Below are positions 32,901 to 45,677 of a stretch of DNA of 64,000 bases, piece after piece. Both the position numbers and the translations under genes were made by a program. Every line of letters begins with the position of its first letter. The stretch's first letter is position 1. The notes below the pieces were generated by a model. The model was not told where the DNA came from. It did not search any database and was given only the letters and a program-made list of their open reading frames with translations. The DNA comes from Eremomyces bilateralis CBS 781.70 (taxonomy: Eukaryota > Ascomycota > Dothideomycetes > Eremomycetales > Eremomycetaceae): positions 6,384 through 70,383 of the forward strand of contig NW_022985085.1 in assembly GCF_010015585.1 (NCBI RefSeq), written 5' to 3'.

Positions 32901-33543
32901 GTTGCTCACGATTCCGATCCTCGTATCCTTCCGTGCCTGGATTTCCCTCGAAATTCGGCCCGACGCCTCGTTTCCGTGCAAAAGTGCGAGCGAGTTTCGA
33001 TTCCAACCTCCGGACTTTTTTTTAGGCGAGGCGGAAAAGCGATAGTGCACGTCGCATTCCTCGTCGAGCAGTCCGCCCACACCACACGTCCGATTGAAAG
33101 AAGACGAGTCGACGCGGTTCGGGTCGACGTCGCCAAATCGGACTCACGATCCTTCTGCGTTCACCGCATGACGCCGAGCGAGTACCGGTATAAGGCTGAT
33201 ACTTGATCGCGCGTTGACTGGGTCCGGTCGTCCTCCGACCCGTGAAACTTGCACGATTCCTCCGGCCTGGTTGAGCTGAATGCGTGAGAACGCGGGCATA
33301 GGACTGACTCTCCACATCATACCTTCTAACGACCGTTGACGTTGAAAGACGACGTTCCTTTCTACGTACAATTCGCGAATTGGCCGAATCTGCATCCTTC
33401 ACAAGCGAGCGTCCTTCATTTCCCCGACCGTTCGACATCCGTCCGCATCGCAATCGATCGCGACCTATCCCCTCGACTAGGCCAGGTCTCCGAATCCACC
33501 AGCCGAGGGCACGCCGCACCGTCGCCCGACGTCGTCGCTCACC
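29964..33543. other. Gene-poor stretch and long upstream region of the kelch gene
   Basis: No supported gene is found in these 3.6 kb. Features seen are a 9-bp inverted repeat made of two TACGGAGTA motifs (32185-32206), and from about 32420 a pyrimidine-rich tract that looks like the promoter and transcribed leader of the 33544 gene. A short upstream open reading frame (12 codons, 32744-32782) lies in that leader. Frames at 31211-31516 and elsewhere do not resemble proteins I know. Confidence 0.45.
32185..32206. repeat. TACGGAGTA / TACTCCGTA inverted repeat
   Basis: Two 9-bp arms, TACGGAGTA (32185-32193) and TACTCCGTA (32198-32206), are separated by four bases. The same 9-mer occurs at four other intergenic places in this window. 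Confidence 0.8.
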
Positions 33544-36500
33544 ATGGCCTTCCTTTTCAAGTCCCGGAAATCGCAAGCGGCCCCGTCGGGTCTGCCGCAA
33601 GCAACGCGGGCCACATCCTCCTCTCACGGCCCGTCTACGAACACGTCCTCGATGATACCCACGGCGAATGGCGAGAAGAGAGAGAACTCAACGCCCGGGA
33701 GTAGCGTCAATAATTCGCTGAACAGCTTGCAAAACGAGCCGACAGGAATGACGGCAGTGGTGGGTAGACAAAGAGCGGAGAGTGACCTCTCAGTAAGTTG
33801 CGACTCTTCGACTGCAGAGGAATATGTCATGAACATGTTCCTGGCAATGGAGCTGAACGGAGATTCCATTATTTCCCAATTGCCATTGTTGCGCCTGTAT
33901 GCATCTTACACACCCGGAAACTAACAACCGCAATCATGTAGTCATCCCGACCCAGTACTCGCACTCCAACAGCCGCGCCCTCAGCCGCCTTCACACAACT
34001 GCCCCCGGGTATGTCTCCCGAATCACCCTATCCCTGGTCGCAACGCCGCTTAAACTTCACCGCGGCGAACCCATTCCCGCGATATGGCGCGGCTGTGAAC
34101 GCGATGGCGTCGAAAGAAGGCTACATCTACCTCATGGGCGGACTAATCAACGGCACGACCGTCAAAGGGGATCTATGGATGGTAGAAAGTGGGATCCTGA
34201 ACCCAAATAACCCGCCCACGAGCACGGAAAAGTTCGGCGTGATGGATTGCTATCCCGTCCCGACGAGAATGGAGGGTCCCGGTCCTAGGGTCGGCCATGC
34301 AAGTCTGCTTGTTGGGAACGCGTTCATTGTGTTTGGCGGTGACACTAAAATGGAAGAGGGAGATGTGTTAGATGACACGCTCTATCTGTTAAACACGGGT
34401 GAGACCAGGCCAACGTTTATTGTTTGATCCGCACACTAAACGGAATCCAGCAACGAAGCAATGGTCACGCGCCATTCCCGCTGGCTCGCGTCCGTCCGGA
34501 CGATATGGACACACGCTGAATCTTCTAGGATCGAAAATCTACATTTTTGGTGGCCAGGTGGAGGGGTTCTTCTTCAACGATCTAATCGCATTCGACCTGA
34601 ATCAGCTTCAGAATGCAGGAAACCGATGGGAAATCTTGGTCCCTAATGGAGAACATGACAAAAATGGGCAGCGCATTCCTCCGCCGCGCACAAATCACTC
34701 CATTGTTGCATGGAACGATCGCCTGTATCTGTGAGTGGAACCATATCTTTTGCGGAGAACGATGTTGATTTGGATTTAGATTCGGTGGTACAGACGGCAC
34801 CATTTGGTTCAACGATGTCTGGACATACCATCCGGGAACCAACGCTTGGACCGAACTGGACTGCATCGGATACATTCCTGCTGCTCGTGAAGGGCACTCC
34901 GCAGCGCTCGTCAACGACACCATGTATATCTTCGGCGGTCGCGTCCAAGAGGGCTCCGACCTGGGCGATCTAGCGGCTTTCCGAATCTCTTCCCGGCGAT
35001 GGTACATGTTCCAGAACATGGGCATGTCGCCATCACCACGATCGGGCCACAGCATGACCAGCTACGGCAAGAACATTGTCGTCGTCGGCGGCGAGCCGAG
35101 CTCGGCGCCGCGAGACGTGGCCGAACTGAGCGTCGCATACATCCTCGACACGAGCAAAATCCGCTATCCGACCACCGAGCCACCCTCCGGAACCCCAGTA
35201 CCCGGAGGAATGATTGTGCAGCAGCAGGACCGTGCAACACCGCAGAGAAAATTTTCAGGAGGCGAGGGACCGCCGGGCCCGCATGCGATGCGAGCAATTG
35301 GACCACCGCCGAGTTCGGGAATCCCGCAACCGCAGCAGAAATCGCCACCCCAACTTCATGTCCAACCCGTCAACGGTACCTCTCCCTCACCAGCTCTTGG
35401 ATCGAGACTACCCCAGCCAGCTCCGAGAGGGGCTGGACCACCACAACAACAGCCACCCCGTTTGAACGGCGTGGTAGCGACGACGTCCCCCGCAGCCGCG
35501 GCGATGGCAGGGGCAGGCGCTGGTGGTCGAAAAACACCGACACGATCCGACCGCCCACCACACGGCGTCGAGCAGGACCGGAAACAATCGCAGGAGCTTT
35601 CCCGATCCACGAGCGGTGCCACTTCGCAACTCCAGATGAGCAGGCAAGGCAGTCGTTCGGACAGCCGCTTGCAGCGTGGACAGGGCAGTGTCGATAGCAT
35701 TGAGGCGATCGAGCGGGGGATGGGGCGACCCAATGTAGATGGCCCTTCAACAGGCAGGTCAGGGAGTCGCATGGACAACGCGCCCGCCCAGCAACCGCAA
35801 GATACAGACGATGGGCCACCCGCTGCAACTGCTCTCGCGGCCATCGACTCCGGCATTGGTTCCTACGGCTCCTCTCCCGCTCTCTCCCAAGATCAGACCA
35901 CAATGGACAACGTGCAGCGCGAACTGGAGAAACTCCGCTCGCAAAACGCATGGTACGCCAGCGAGATTGCCCTGGCCCGCAAATCCGGCTACGCGCCGAC
36001 CTCCACGCCATCCTCCTCCACCAACCCATTCCTGTCCACCCCCACCGCCCCCAACCCTCCCCTATCCGACCGTGCCTCCATCTCGAACCCCGACTCCCTC
36101 CTCCCCAACATCGCCGAAGAGGACCGCCCCCTCGTCGAGGCCCTCCTGCGCATGCGCGCCGAGCTGTCCCGCGTGCAGCAGAACATCGAGACGCAGGCGC
36201 AGCGCGCCGCGGCGCGCATCGCAGAGGTCGAGAAACAGCGCGACGGCGCCGTCGGCGAGGCGATGTACGCGCAGGCGAAGCTCGCGAGCATGGGCGCGGC
36301 GTCCACAAGCGGGACGCCGGTCGGCGAGCGCGATCGGTCGATGAGCGTGGCGAGCGTGGGGCGGCGGGCCGGGTCAGCGACGCCGACGACGATGTTGGCG
36401 GAGGAGAACGACCGGGTGCAGGAGATGGGAAGGCGGTTGGCGGCGGCATTGGCGGGGCAGAAGGAGGCAGGGAAGCGGGCGGATGGTCTGCTGGCAGAGT

Positions 36501-38662
36501 TGGAGGCGGAGAGAAGGGCGAGGCAGTCGGCAGAGGATACAGCGGATACGGCGCAAGCGAGGGTGACGGAGTTGGATGCGTATCGGCAGCGGACGGTGGG
36601 TGAGGTGGAGGGTTTGAGGGCGGAGTTGCATGAGGCAATGAGGGTCGCGAGGGAGGAAGGGGCGAGGGCGGCGGAGGCGGTTGGGAAGGAGCGGTTGGCG
36701 GAGGTGGAGCTGGAGGAGCTGAGTGACCGAATGAGGGGCCTTATTGGGGATGAGAAAGGCGGTGAAGAGGGGGGACTCGGTGGGTTCGTCAAGAGTTTGC
36801 GCGAGGCGGTCAAAGAGAGCGCGGAACGAGTGGAGCTGATCGAGACCCGACTGCACGAGGAGCGGGCCCTGCGGGAGGAAAGCGAATCGAAGATCGTCCG
36901 ACTCAAAGGGGAGCTTGAGGAGCGCGCTATGGAGCTCGAAAGCCTGTCCCGGAAAACGCGAGACGCCGAGGACATCGCGGAACGACACGCGGGCGAGGCC
37001 GAGAAGCACCGACGCGCCGTGTCCGAAGGACTCGATCGGTGGGTGGCATCAGCCGGAGGCGGCGGGGGCAACGACTCGCGACTGGCCGCGCTGCAAACGC
37101 AAATCGAGACGGCGAACGCGCTGGTCAAGCAAAATATCGAGGCCGCGGATACCGCGTCGGAGAAGTTGCGCCGCGCCGAAGAGCGCATTGCGGGCCTAGA
37201 ATCCTACCAGGAACAGGCTAGTCGCGAGAGCTTGAATGCCCGGAAACAATTGCAATCGGCTATGCGTGAGGTCCAAGCGCTACAGGCCGAGAAAAACGAG
37301 TTCAACGCCACCGTGGAGAAGCATATGCTCGAGAGCAACGCTCTTGAAGTGCAGCTCCGCACGCTGAAGTCGCTGCTAGAAGACCGTGGTGTCAATTCCG
37401 CCGAGATGCGCCGCTCCCGAATCCTTGACCGCGAGTCCCCGCTTGGTCAGCGGTACGGCACGCCGGATGTGGGTCGAATGCGCGAACTCGAGCAGCAACT
37501 GGATCATTCGGCGAAGGCGCACGAGGAGCTGCGCATGACCTTCGAGCAACGGGAACAAGAAGTCCAACGCGAATGGGAAGAGAAGATCGCAGCGTTGGAC
37601 AACGACCATCAAGCGGCCGCCCGTTACGTCCGCGGCATCGAGAAGATGCTCGCGAAGATGAAAACCGAGCTCACGCGCGCCAAAGATCGCAATGTCGAGC
37701 TCGAGAAGGAGCTCAGCACGAACATCAACGGCGATTCGCCCCGGGACGGCGAGGCCGACAAATTGGCTGAGAGCCTTGCGGAGAGCCAAAAGGCATGGGA
37801 AACCGAACGGAAGGAAATGCGCAAGGAGTTCGGCGCCCTCCAATCGGAGACGCAAACCACCATCGCCACGCTCGAAGTCAAAATCACCTCCCTCCAATCC
37901 TCGCTTTCCTCCGCCGAAGAAGAACGTCAAACCCTCGCCAAATCTGCGAAAGACGCCACCGAGGCCCAGGAAGCGCGCCTGCAGGACCTCACCACCAAGT
38001 CGGCGGCAGACCTAGATCATCTGCAGAACGAGAACGCCCTTCTCGAAGAACGCGCCCGCGACGCCGAGCGCCGGGTCCAGATGTTCCTCGACCAGTTTGA
38101 ATCGTCCGTGGATAACTATCGTCGCCAGAGCCGCCTCGAAGGGACCCCTGGCATGCCTGGCGCTGCGTTAGCGGCCCTAGACCACAATCCTCACGACTCA
38201 ATCAGCGGCGAGAGCGTATACAGCACCGATAGCGCTCTACCTACCGGTGAAGACGATGATGACGATAGCGGCGACGTGACTCCCTCCGCCGCGCAGTTCC
38301 CGATCATCTCCCCCCTCGGCACCACACCTGGCACCACTAGCATCGGCCACGCGCGCGACCGCAGCAGCACCGCGCTCGACAGCCTAGCCTCCGAGCTCGA
38401 CGCGCTGCGCACGCAGTGGGAGACGACGAACCAGGCGTATCGGCTGAGCGACCGGTTCGATTTCGACGGGCGCACCCCAACGTTCGAAACGCAGGGGTTC
38501 ACCTGGGGACAGCGGCTCGAGCAGCAACGGTCGAAAGATGAGGGCGCCGCGGGCGGGGAGGTGAAGGGGGATGGGGCGGAGACGACAGAGGAGACGAAGA
38601 ATGCGGTGGTCACGGCGGCGAGTATGGGCCCGAATGGCGTGGGCATCGTGACGGGCGTTTAG
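33544..38662 (+). CDS. teaA: Kelch-repeat cell-end marker protein, Tea1/TeaA type
   Basis: Tea1-type proteins ride on growing microtubule ends to the cell tip and mark the site of polarised growth. Five exons (33544-33792, 33942-34398, 34451-34730, 34780-38662, with introns of 149, 52 and 49 bp) form four coding blocks totalling 1622 aa. After a Ser-rich N-terminus, six or so kelch blades follow from about residue 100 to 420, with the doubled glycines visible in IYLMGGLINGTT, AFIVFGGDTKMEEGD, KIYIFGGQVEGFFFNDL and TMYIFGGRVQEGSDLGDLAA. A Pro/Gln/Ser-rich linker leads to a very long coiled coil from about residue 704 (DNVQRELEKLRSQNAW) to about 1440. The order kelch, linker, coiled coil and the length match TeaA. 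A Glu/Asp-rich segment and a conserved tail (WGQRLEQQRSKDEG) close the protein. Confidence 0.93.
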
Positions 38663-39610
38663 GGGGAGGTGGGGGTTCCTTCGTGATGAAAATACCTTCG
38701 ATGCATGCAGGCTTTCTCCTCGGCATAGACTCGTGTTGGCATCGACTGTCCGGTTTACCTTGTCCTTTCGCATCTGGTTGGGCGGAACCGTGTCGCTGGC
38801 ATCCAGCGTCACTCCCACATCATTTTGCTTCATTTGGTTTTCGTGATGTGGGAGGGTTGGAACGGAAATCTTGTTTCATTTGTTTTCAGCCATTCTCTCT
38901 TTTCTTCTTTCCATCGGGGGCGTTGGTGGCCTTCCGGGTACATGGGACTGTATGTAACTCCAGCCTGCCCGAACTACCTCATGAGGGACTTTCCGTCCGA
39001 CCCATGTACGTCTGTCACGATTCAGGGATACGAGAAGGCTTGAAAGGCTACGGCTAGATCAAGCGGTACATGTAAAAGATACCTATGTTTAAATTCTAAG
39101 GAGGGACAATACATCCATTTTGATGATTTCAGATTGGTGTTCCAACCAGCGATTCATTCCTGCGTGTATCGAATATCTCATATGGCAGGCTTAACATAGG
39201 ATTACTCCGACTTGTACCAATTGTACCTACATCAATGAAAGCAGGCATTAGGTTGTCGATCTTCGTATTTTTCTGGAAGGATTGATAATAATTATTATTA
39301 TTACGTACGCAGTCCACATCCTCCACCACCACGTGAGGATCCCCATTTTACTGGGTGATTTCAGGGACAGGGGAAACTTTGGAAACATTGACCGCATTCG
39401 ACCAAAGAATAACTTTCGTCAACACCTCAACTCGTCAACTCTTCAACAATATCCTACCGCTATTGATTTCTACCACGCCACCCTTTCCACACGATCTTCT
39501 CGGACTCACAGCTTGGCGGACACATCCTTCGTTTCCCCGAACCGCCCCCCCGATCTTCCCCAAGTTCTCTATCCCACCCTCTCCCGCACTACACACAATG
39601 CGATGATTCC
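38663..39610. promoter_or_regulatory. teaA 3' region and transporter promoter
   Basis: This 950-bp stretch lies between two genes on the same strand. It contains a short AAT-type repeat (about 39285-39303). The last 200 bp are rich in pyrimidines and ACAC, typical of a leader. No gene is supported. Confidence 0.4.
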
Positions 39611-41620
39611 ATGGCCCGCGACGACCCCCGCGCGCTCCGCAAAGCCGAGCACCTCACCCCTTCCTCGCCCGACGATGAAGAAGCTCGCTCCCTGCTCTCC
39701 GCCTCCGACGACGAGGACGGCCCCGTGATCCACCGCGGCGACACCCCCAGCCCCACCCCCAGCGGCACCGTGAGCCCGCCCACCCTCGATCATCACCTGC
39801 GCCAATCCGCCCTCGCCCAGCCGCGACCGTCGGGCACGCCGCGGACGCCGAACCGCGTGCGGTTCGAGTTGCAGATGCAGGACGCGATGAATGGGGAGGC
39901 AACATCGGGGGGGGCGAACGGGCATGTGGAGGAGGCGTGGATGGATGAGGAGGATTATTTGAGTAGTATGGGGGAGGGGAGGAGGAATAGTCAGGGGCAG
40001 CGGCTGCCGTTGCTGACGGACATCGAGGCGCCGAGCGTGACGGTGGCAACGCAGGTCGAGGGAGAGCCGGAGAACTATCTGGAGAGTGCACGGCCGAAGA
40101 GTGGGATTCTCAGCGCGTTCACGAACATGGCGAATAGTATAATGTAAGGATCTGGCGGCGGATATCTGATGGGCGAATGCTGACCGCGATGCAGTGGTGC
40201 TGGGATCATTGGACAGCCATATGCGTTTCGTCAAGCGGGCATGTTCACGGGCGTGTTTCTGCTCGTCGCGCTGACCATCACCGTCGATTGGACCATTAAT
40301 TTGATTGTCGTCAACTCGAAATTAAGCGGTGCGAACTCGTTCCAAGCGACTGTGCAGCATTGCTTTGGCAGGAATGGACTCATCGCAATATCAATTGCGC
40401 AATGGGCATTGTAAGTACCTACCCGTCCCCTCATGGATAAGGCCGGGGCGTAGAAGGCTAACCTTATCCAAGCGCCTTTGGCGGCATGCTTGCTTTCTGT
40501 ATCATTGTCGGGGACACGATTCCCCATGTCATGATGGCACTCTTTCCTGATCTCCCCAACATGACCTTTTTCTGGCTCCTAACGAATAGGCGGGCCGTCA
40601 TTGTAATTTTCATCATGGGGCTGTCTTATCCCCTTTCTTTGTATAGAGATATTGCAAAGGTTCGCACCCCGTTCGCTATGGGCTTCTGATGTATACTGAC
40701 GGTCACAGCTTGCGAAAGCGAGCACGCTCGCGCTTATCAGCATGTTGGTCATCATACTCACGGTAATAACACAGGGTTTCCGGGTCCCCAGCGAATCTAA
40801 GGGAAAATTGAGCGGGAATTTGTTTGTGAATAGCGGGATCTTCCAGGCAATAGGCGTCATCTCATTTGGTATGTTCCCGTTTACTACCTCAAGGGTGCTA
40901 TCGCTAACATGTCAAAGCTTTTGTTTGCCGTAAGGACCCATCTCCGTACCATACGAAAGTCTATCATTAACTCTCCGCAGATCACAACAGTCTTTTGATT
41001 TACGGCTCTCTGAAGAAGCCGACGCTCGATAGATTTGCGCGGGTTACTCATTACTCCGCTGGCATATCCATGGTCGCATGTATAGTTTTGGGGTTGGTTG
41101 GATTTCTTACTTTTGGCGACAAGACGCAGGCCAATGTCCTGAACAATTTCCCTTCCGACAACCTCATGGTCAATATTGCTAGATTGTATGTCTTATTCCC
41201 CCCTCAACTATGTATCAGCAACTAACCTATCCCAGCTGTTTCGGTCTTAATATGCTCACGACCCTTCCGCTGGAAACCTTCGTTTGCCGCGAAGTCATGA
41301 CCACCTACTATTTCCCCGACGAACCTTTTAACGCAAGCCGCCACCTCATCTTCACCACTGCCCTCGTCTTTGCTGCGATGGCGTTATCCCTGTTTACCTG
41401 CGATCTCGGAGCGGTTTTCGAGCTGATCGGGGCGACAAGCGCGTGCGCTCTGGCTTACATTCTTCCGCCGCTTTGCTATATCAAGCTTAGCACCCGCAGC
41501 TGGAGGACAGGTGCGGCCGTGATCTGCGTGGCATTTGGCAGCTGCGTGCTAGTCATGAGCATTGTCCTAGCATTGGTGGACATAGCGAAGGGAGGAGGTT
41601 CTGCGCAGACATGCAGTTGA
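39611..41620 (+). CDS. Amino acid/auxin permease family transporter (SLC38/Avt-like)
   Basis: Seven exons (39611-40143, 40195-40410, 40473-40659, 40709-40868, 40918-40929, 40981-41185, 41236-41620) give 565 residues. The N-terminal 175 residues are polar and acidic, as in vacuolar Avt proteins. The membrane part starts NSIIGAGIIGQPYAFRQAG, the hallmark first helix of the AAAP family, and continues with about ten further helices, including FLTFGDKTQANVLNNFP and CFGLNMLTTLPLETFVCREV. The family exchanges neutral amino acids with protons or sodium, often at the vacuole. The nearest named yeast type is probably Avt2, but this is inference. Exon 5 is only 12 nt, yet it is needed to keep the frame and supplies FVC of the conserved AFVCHHNSLLIYGSL. 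Confidence 0.92.
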
Positions 41621-41690
41621 GCAATAAAAGCCAAGTCTAAATGTACCAGGTATTGATGTGTGATGCAATAGATTGGGACAACGTATAGAC

Positions 41691-42969
41691 CTATTCAACC
41701 TTTCCAACTATCTGGAACTGGCCCGGTTCGTGGCCACCCGTGAGCATTTCAAGATCAGCTAGGTCCTTTCCAACGTATTCGTAGACTCGGCTCCAATCAG
41801 ATATCTCGTGGAGCCTTTGACCGAGATAGTTCTCGAATCCTTCGACTACTTCCTTATGTTGGTTCAAAACTGCCGCCTCCTCAACGAGGCCATGCCTAAC
41901 CCGCAACTGGAAGAAATTTCCCTCCCCTTTGGAGTCAGGAACGTCCACACGTACAGTAAATTGCGGAGTCTGTAGATACTTCCACTCTAAGGACTGCCTG
42001 ACGTCAGCTAATGAATCGCACGCTGCAAATGAGTCCACTGACCTGAAGTTCGGTATATCCCTTCCTCAACCCCTCGATTTCCAATAATTCATCTCCAACT
42101 GTCTGTAATTCCGCCACCCCGCCACTTGCGCCATACATTTCCTCAAATTCCCCCCTTACGGCCTCTCGAAATCTGTCGAAGCTCACCCTCACGTTCGCCA
42201 CCTCCGAACTCACGCTCTCCACCCCCTTGGCGTCGATCGACTCTTTGGACGGACTATGCAAGTACCTCGGAATGTCCTCCAGGTACTCCGAGTTCAGCAA
42301 GCACGTCGCGTGATGCAACGCCCTCGTCCGCGTGATCTTATACGCTGACCCGGACACCTTGGCGGACTTGTATCCTCGATTCTCGTTTCGCACGTCAATG
42401 ACAATGTCATGCCGCTGATTCACCCGCGCCGTGCTCACTCTGCTTCCGCCGAGCGAGCGCAGCGCTTGCGCCACCATGTCCGCGTGCTTATCGCGAGTGA
42501 ACAGAGCAGGCGGGCAGGTTACGGACCAGTTCACGTTGCCCAGGTCGTGGAAAACGGCACCGCCGCCGGAACGACGGCGGACGAGGTCGATTAGTTGGCC
42601 TTCTTCTGCGGGTTGACAGTTCGTTTCGGCATCGGTATTGCCGGCTTCAATCGGGTTATTTATATGCCCTTGGTGCCGCTCATGCTCCTGGCGGAGAAGC
42701 GGCAGGTTCACTTCCAGCCATGGATTCTGGTTGCGGCCGATGACTATGCAGGGCCGGTTGACGTAGAGAAAGAGGATGGTAGAGTCTGGAGGGGTGTGGG
42801 TGAGGAGATAATGCTCAATCGACAAGTTGAGATAGGGGTCATTGGAACGGGAGATGTAGGATTGGACCGGAGCGTTGATACCCGTAAGGAAGCTTGAAGT
42901 GGTGATCTTGCGACGACCAATATGCTTGATCGGGTTGACACGAAGGAGATCGCGTCGAAAGAGGAGCAT
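41691..42969 (-). CDS. Lipoate-protein ligase A-type protein (Aim22-like)
   Basis: Two exons (42969-42043 and 41993-41691, intron 49 bp) give 409 residues. The protein belongs to the biotin/lipoate ligase family. The lipoate-binding motif RRRSGGGAVFHD is at residues 131-142 and the lysine-containing KVSGSAYKITRTRALHHA lies further on. These enzymes transfer or attach lipoate to the 2-oxoacid dehydrogenase complexes and the glycine cleavage system in mitochondria. The N-terminus (MLLFRRDLLRVNPIKHIGRR) is basic and lacks acids, as a mitochondrial presequence should. Residues about 95-120 form a variable polar insert. The C-terminal exon (residues 310-409) carries the accessory domain. The gene is divergent from rpn5. 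Confidence 0.92.
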
Positions 42970-43499
42970 TGAAAAGCACTATCCCCTATAAATTTTCTCA
43001 TCACACATATTGTCTGCTCAATGTGTCTCAATAAAGAAGTTGCTATTATTTGTTTCCATAAGATTTGAGGTTTGGTGATTTGCAACTTATTTATTCCAAT
43101 TCAAGTCTGATGTAAAGGAGGAAATACAGATATATCTGCAAGGCTTCAAGGCCCTAAGGCATAAAGTATCAAGCAGGCCCAAGCTTTCCTTGCCATTCAA
43201 TGGCGACTTTCATGAGCTTGAACGTCACCATCCAACAGCCTATTCACTCCAAACACAACACTCGACACACACGTTTACTTGTATTTAATTTTTGAGACGT
43301 GTATTCGAAGAGTTACGAAGGCCTCACAAAATCCAATCCTCTTTCTTTCCCCAGACACCATCCGAGAAGTTCCATCACTCCCATCAATACGCCAAACCGC
43401 CTTGGAACCTACTTCCACAGGAGAGCCGCTTGCTCCATTTCCTTGAATATCAAGACCACCGAACACTTATAGCATACCCCCCATCTCAGATTGCCCGTC
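42970..43499. promoter_or_regulatory. Divergent promoter region, lipoate ligase / rpn5
   Basis: This 530-bp stretch separates two head-to-head genes. No specific site such as a proteasome-associated control element could be identified with confidence. Confidence 0.4.
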
Positions 43500-45129
43500 A
43501 TGTCTAGCGGGCAGCTGTTGAAGGCCGAAAAGGACTTTACAAAGGAGGCCGACCAGCTGATTCCCGAAGCAGAGCAGCTTGCAAAGGTACATATCCAAAC
43601 GTCCGCTTACAGCCAATGGTCTCACGTTTCCTAGTCCGATATCAATGGAGCGATCGAGAAACTCCTTGTGCTGGAGAAGAAGGCTCGACAGGCCTCCGAT
43701 CTGGCCTCGACGAGTAAAGTCCTTCTCTCGATTGTCAACATGTGCAAGGCTGCCGGAGACTGGTCATTGCTAAATGAGCAGGTGCAACTCCTATCGAAAA
43801 AGCATGGTCAGCTCAAACAGGCGGTCACCAAGATGGTGCAGACGGTCCTCGGATTCTTAGACGATACTCCGAACACGGACGTCAAGCTATCTGTCATTGA
43901 TACCCTGCGGACGGTGACGGAAGGGAAGGTATTGCTTCCCTCGTATCTATAATGGGAGGAACAGTTTGCTAAATATATGCCAGATCTTCGTCGAAGTCGA
44001 GCGAGCCCGAGTTACCAAAATCCTCAGTAACATCAAGAAGGAACAGGGAGACATCAAGGCGGCCACGGAGATTCTATGTGAGCTGCAAGTCGAGACGTTC
44101 GGGTCGATGACTCGCCGCGAAAAAACCGAGTTCATCCTGGAGCAAGTGGAGCTATGCGTCGAGAACGGCGACTGGACACAGGCCGGGATTTTGAGCCGGA
44201 AAATCAGCACGAGGTACTTCGGCCGTAAACCGAAGAAAAGCCCGGAACAACTGGAGAAGGAGAAGAAGGAACGGGAAGAAAAAGAGAAGACGAGGAGTGC
44301 CGACGAGCCACCGCCAGAGCCGGAAGATGATGTGACGGATCTGAAGCTGCGGTACTACGAGCTCCAAGTCACTCTGGCAAAGCATGATGACAAATATCTA
44401 GACACCTGCAAATACTATCGACAGGTGTTGGACACGGAGGCGGTGGAAGAAAACGCACAACAGCTCACCGCGGTATGTTAATCACTCTCCATCTCTCCAA
44501 TACGAAACTAACAGCAACAGGTCCTACAGAGAATCATCTACTTCATCATCCTCGCCCCCTACGATAACGAACAATCCGACCTCCTCCACCGCATCTTCCG
44601 TGACTCCCGCAACGAGCAACTCGTCAAAACCGACTACAAGCTCCTCGAGAAGTTCACCAAACCCGAAATCATGCGATGGCCCGAAGTCGCCGAAGTCTGG
44701 GGCGCCCACCTCTGCTCAACCGACATCTTCTCTGCCAACGACGATCCGAAGGACCCCAAAGCCTTCCAGCGGTGGCAAGACCTCCGCAAGCGCGTCATCG
44801 AGCATAACGTGCGGGTGATCGCGAAGTACTACACGCGGATCGGCATGTCGCGGCTCCAGCAGCTGCTCGACCTCGAGGGCGACGAGACGGAGAAGTACAT
44901 CAGCGACCTAGTGACGGCGAAGACCATCTATGCTAAGATCGATCGGCCCGCCCGAGTCATCAGTTTCGCCAAGCCACGCGATGCGGACGATGTGCTGAAC
45001 GAGTGGAGTGGAAACATGAAGAGTTTGCTGGGGTTGCTGGAGCGGATCGATCATTTGATCACGAAGGAGGAGATGATGGCCAGGATCAAGCCGGTGGGGT
45101 CAAAGAGTAAGGGGGAGACGGCAAGCTAA
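43500..45129 (+). CDS. rpn5: 26S proteasome lid subunit Rpn5
   Basis: Rpn5 (PSMD12) is a PCI-domain subunit of the proteasome 19S lid, needed for its assembly and for de-ubiquitination of substrates. Four exons (43500-43586, 43635-43928, 43984-44472, 44521-45129) give 492 aa. The N-terminal helical repeats are clear (EKLLVLEKKARQASDLASTS, ILCELQVETFGSMTRREKTE). A lysine/glutamate-rich insert (about residues 215-240, EKEKKEREEKEKTR) makes it longer than the yeast protein. The C-terminal PCI part contains HNVRVIAKYYTRIGMSRLQQ, then LLDLEGDETEKYISDLV and the expected VISFAKPRDADDVLNEW. All introns are 48-55 bp with canonical ends. Divergent from the lipoate ligase gene. Confidence 0.96.
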
Positions 45130-45677
45130 GCGGGTGACGGGCTCATGCTTAAGGATGCGGATGGCAAACGCAAAGGGGTGTGCATGCGGACTGGCGCAAT
45201 GGTATCCAAGCGGCTTTTGTGTTGATACATTAGATTGCGATTCAAATGGATTGGTCGGGCGTAGAAACTGGAGTATCCTTCAGCTAGTCTCCCTCCGCAT
45301 CCTTCAATATTGTACTCGAAGCACACGAGGTCCGATTGAAATGAAGATTATCCTGCTTCGTTCAATTCCAATTTGTATCTACTCTTCAAATATCGATGCT
45401 ATTGAGATCCTTCGCTTAGTGTATCAAACAATTATATTGGTCCCATTCAGCCCCTGACACAACGGCGGATCTGATTGATCTGCTAAAGCAAGAAATTTGC
45501 GGCCTCAGGCAGGAAATGGTGATAAACATCCCTTGATGATCAATCAAGATCCGACGGCGGCATATCAAAGTCACCGTCCGATTGAATCTTTAGAGCACAA
45601 TTGGAAGGGTGCGGCATAAAATCAAACCATGATACGATAAAGGAGCCAGTATCTCATATCCTCCATCCATCCTCACC
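45130..45677. other. Intergenic, no feature seen
   Basis: This lies between rpn5 and the FSH1-type hydrolase gene on the same strand. It holds the hydrolase promoter. A weak tRNA-like match at about 45193-45258 was examined and rejected. Confidence 0.45.

Noticed and set aside
35370-37188. Long minus-strand open frames (422 and 399 codons)
   Set aside because: They mirror the GC-rich coiled-coil exon of the Tea1-type gene and show only low-complexity Ser/Arg/Pro composition.
45185-45260. tRNA-like run (GGCGCAATGGTATCC with a later GCGATTCAAAT)
   Set aside because: Acceptor and T stems do not pair, and no anticodon stem can be drawn.
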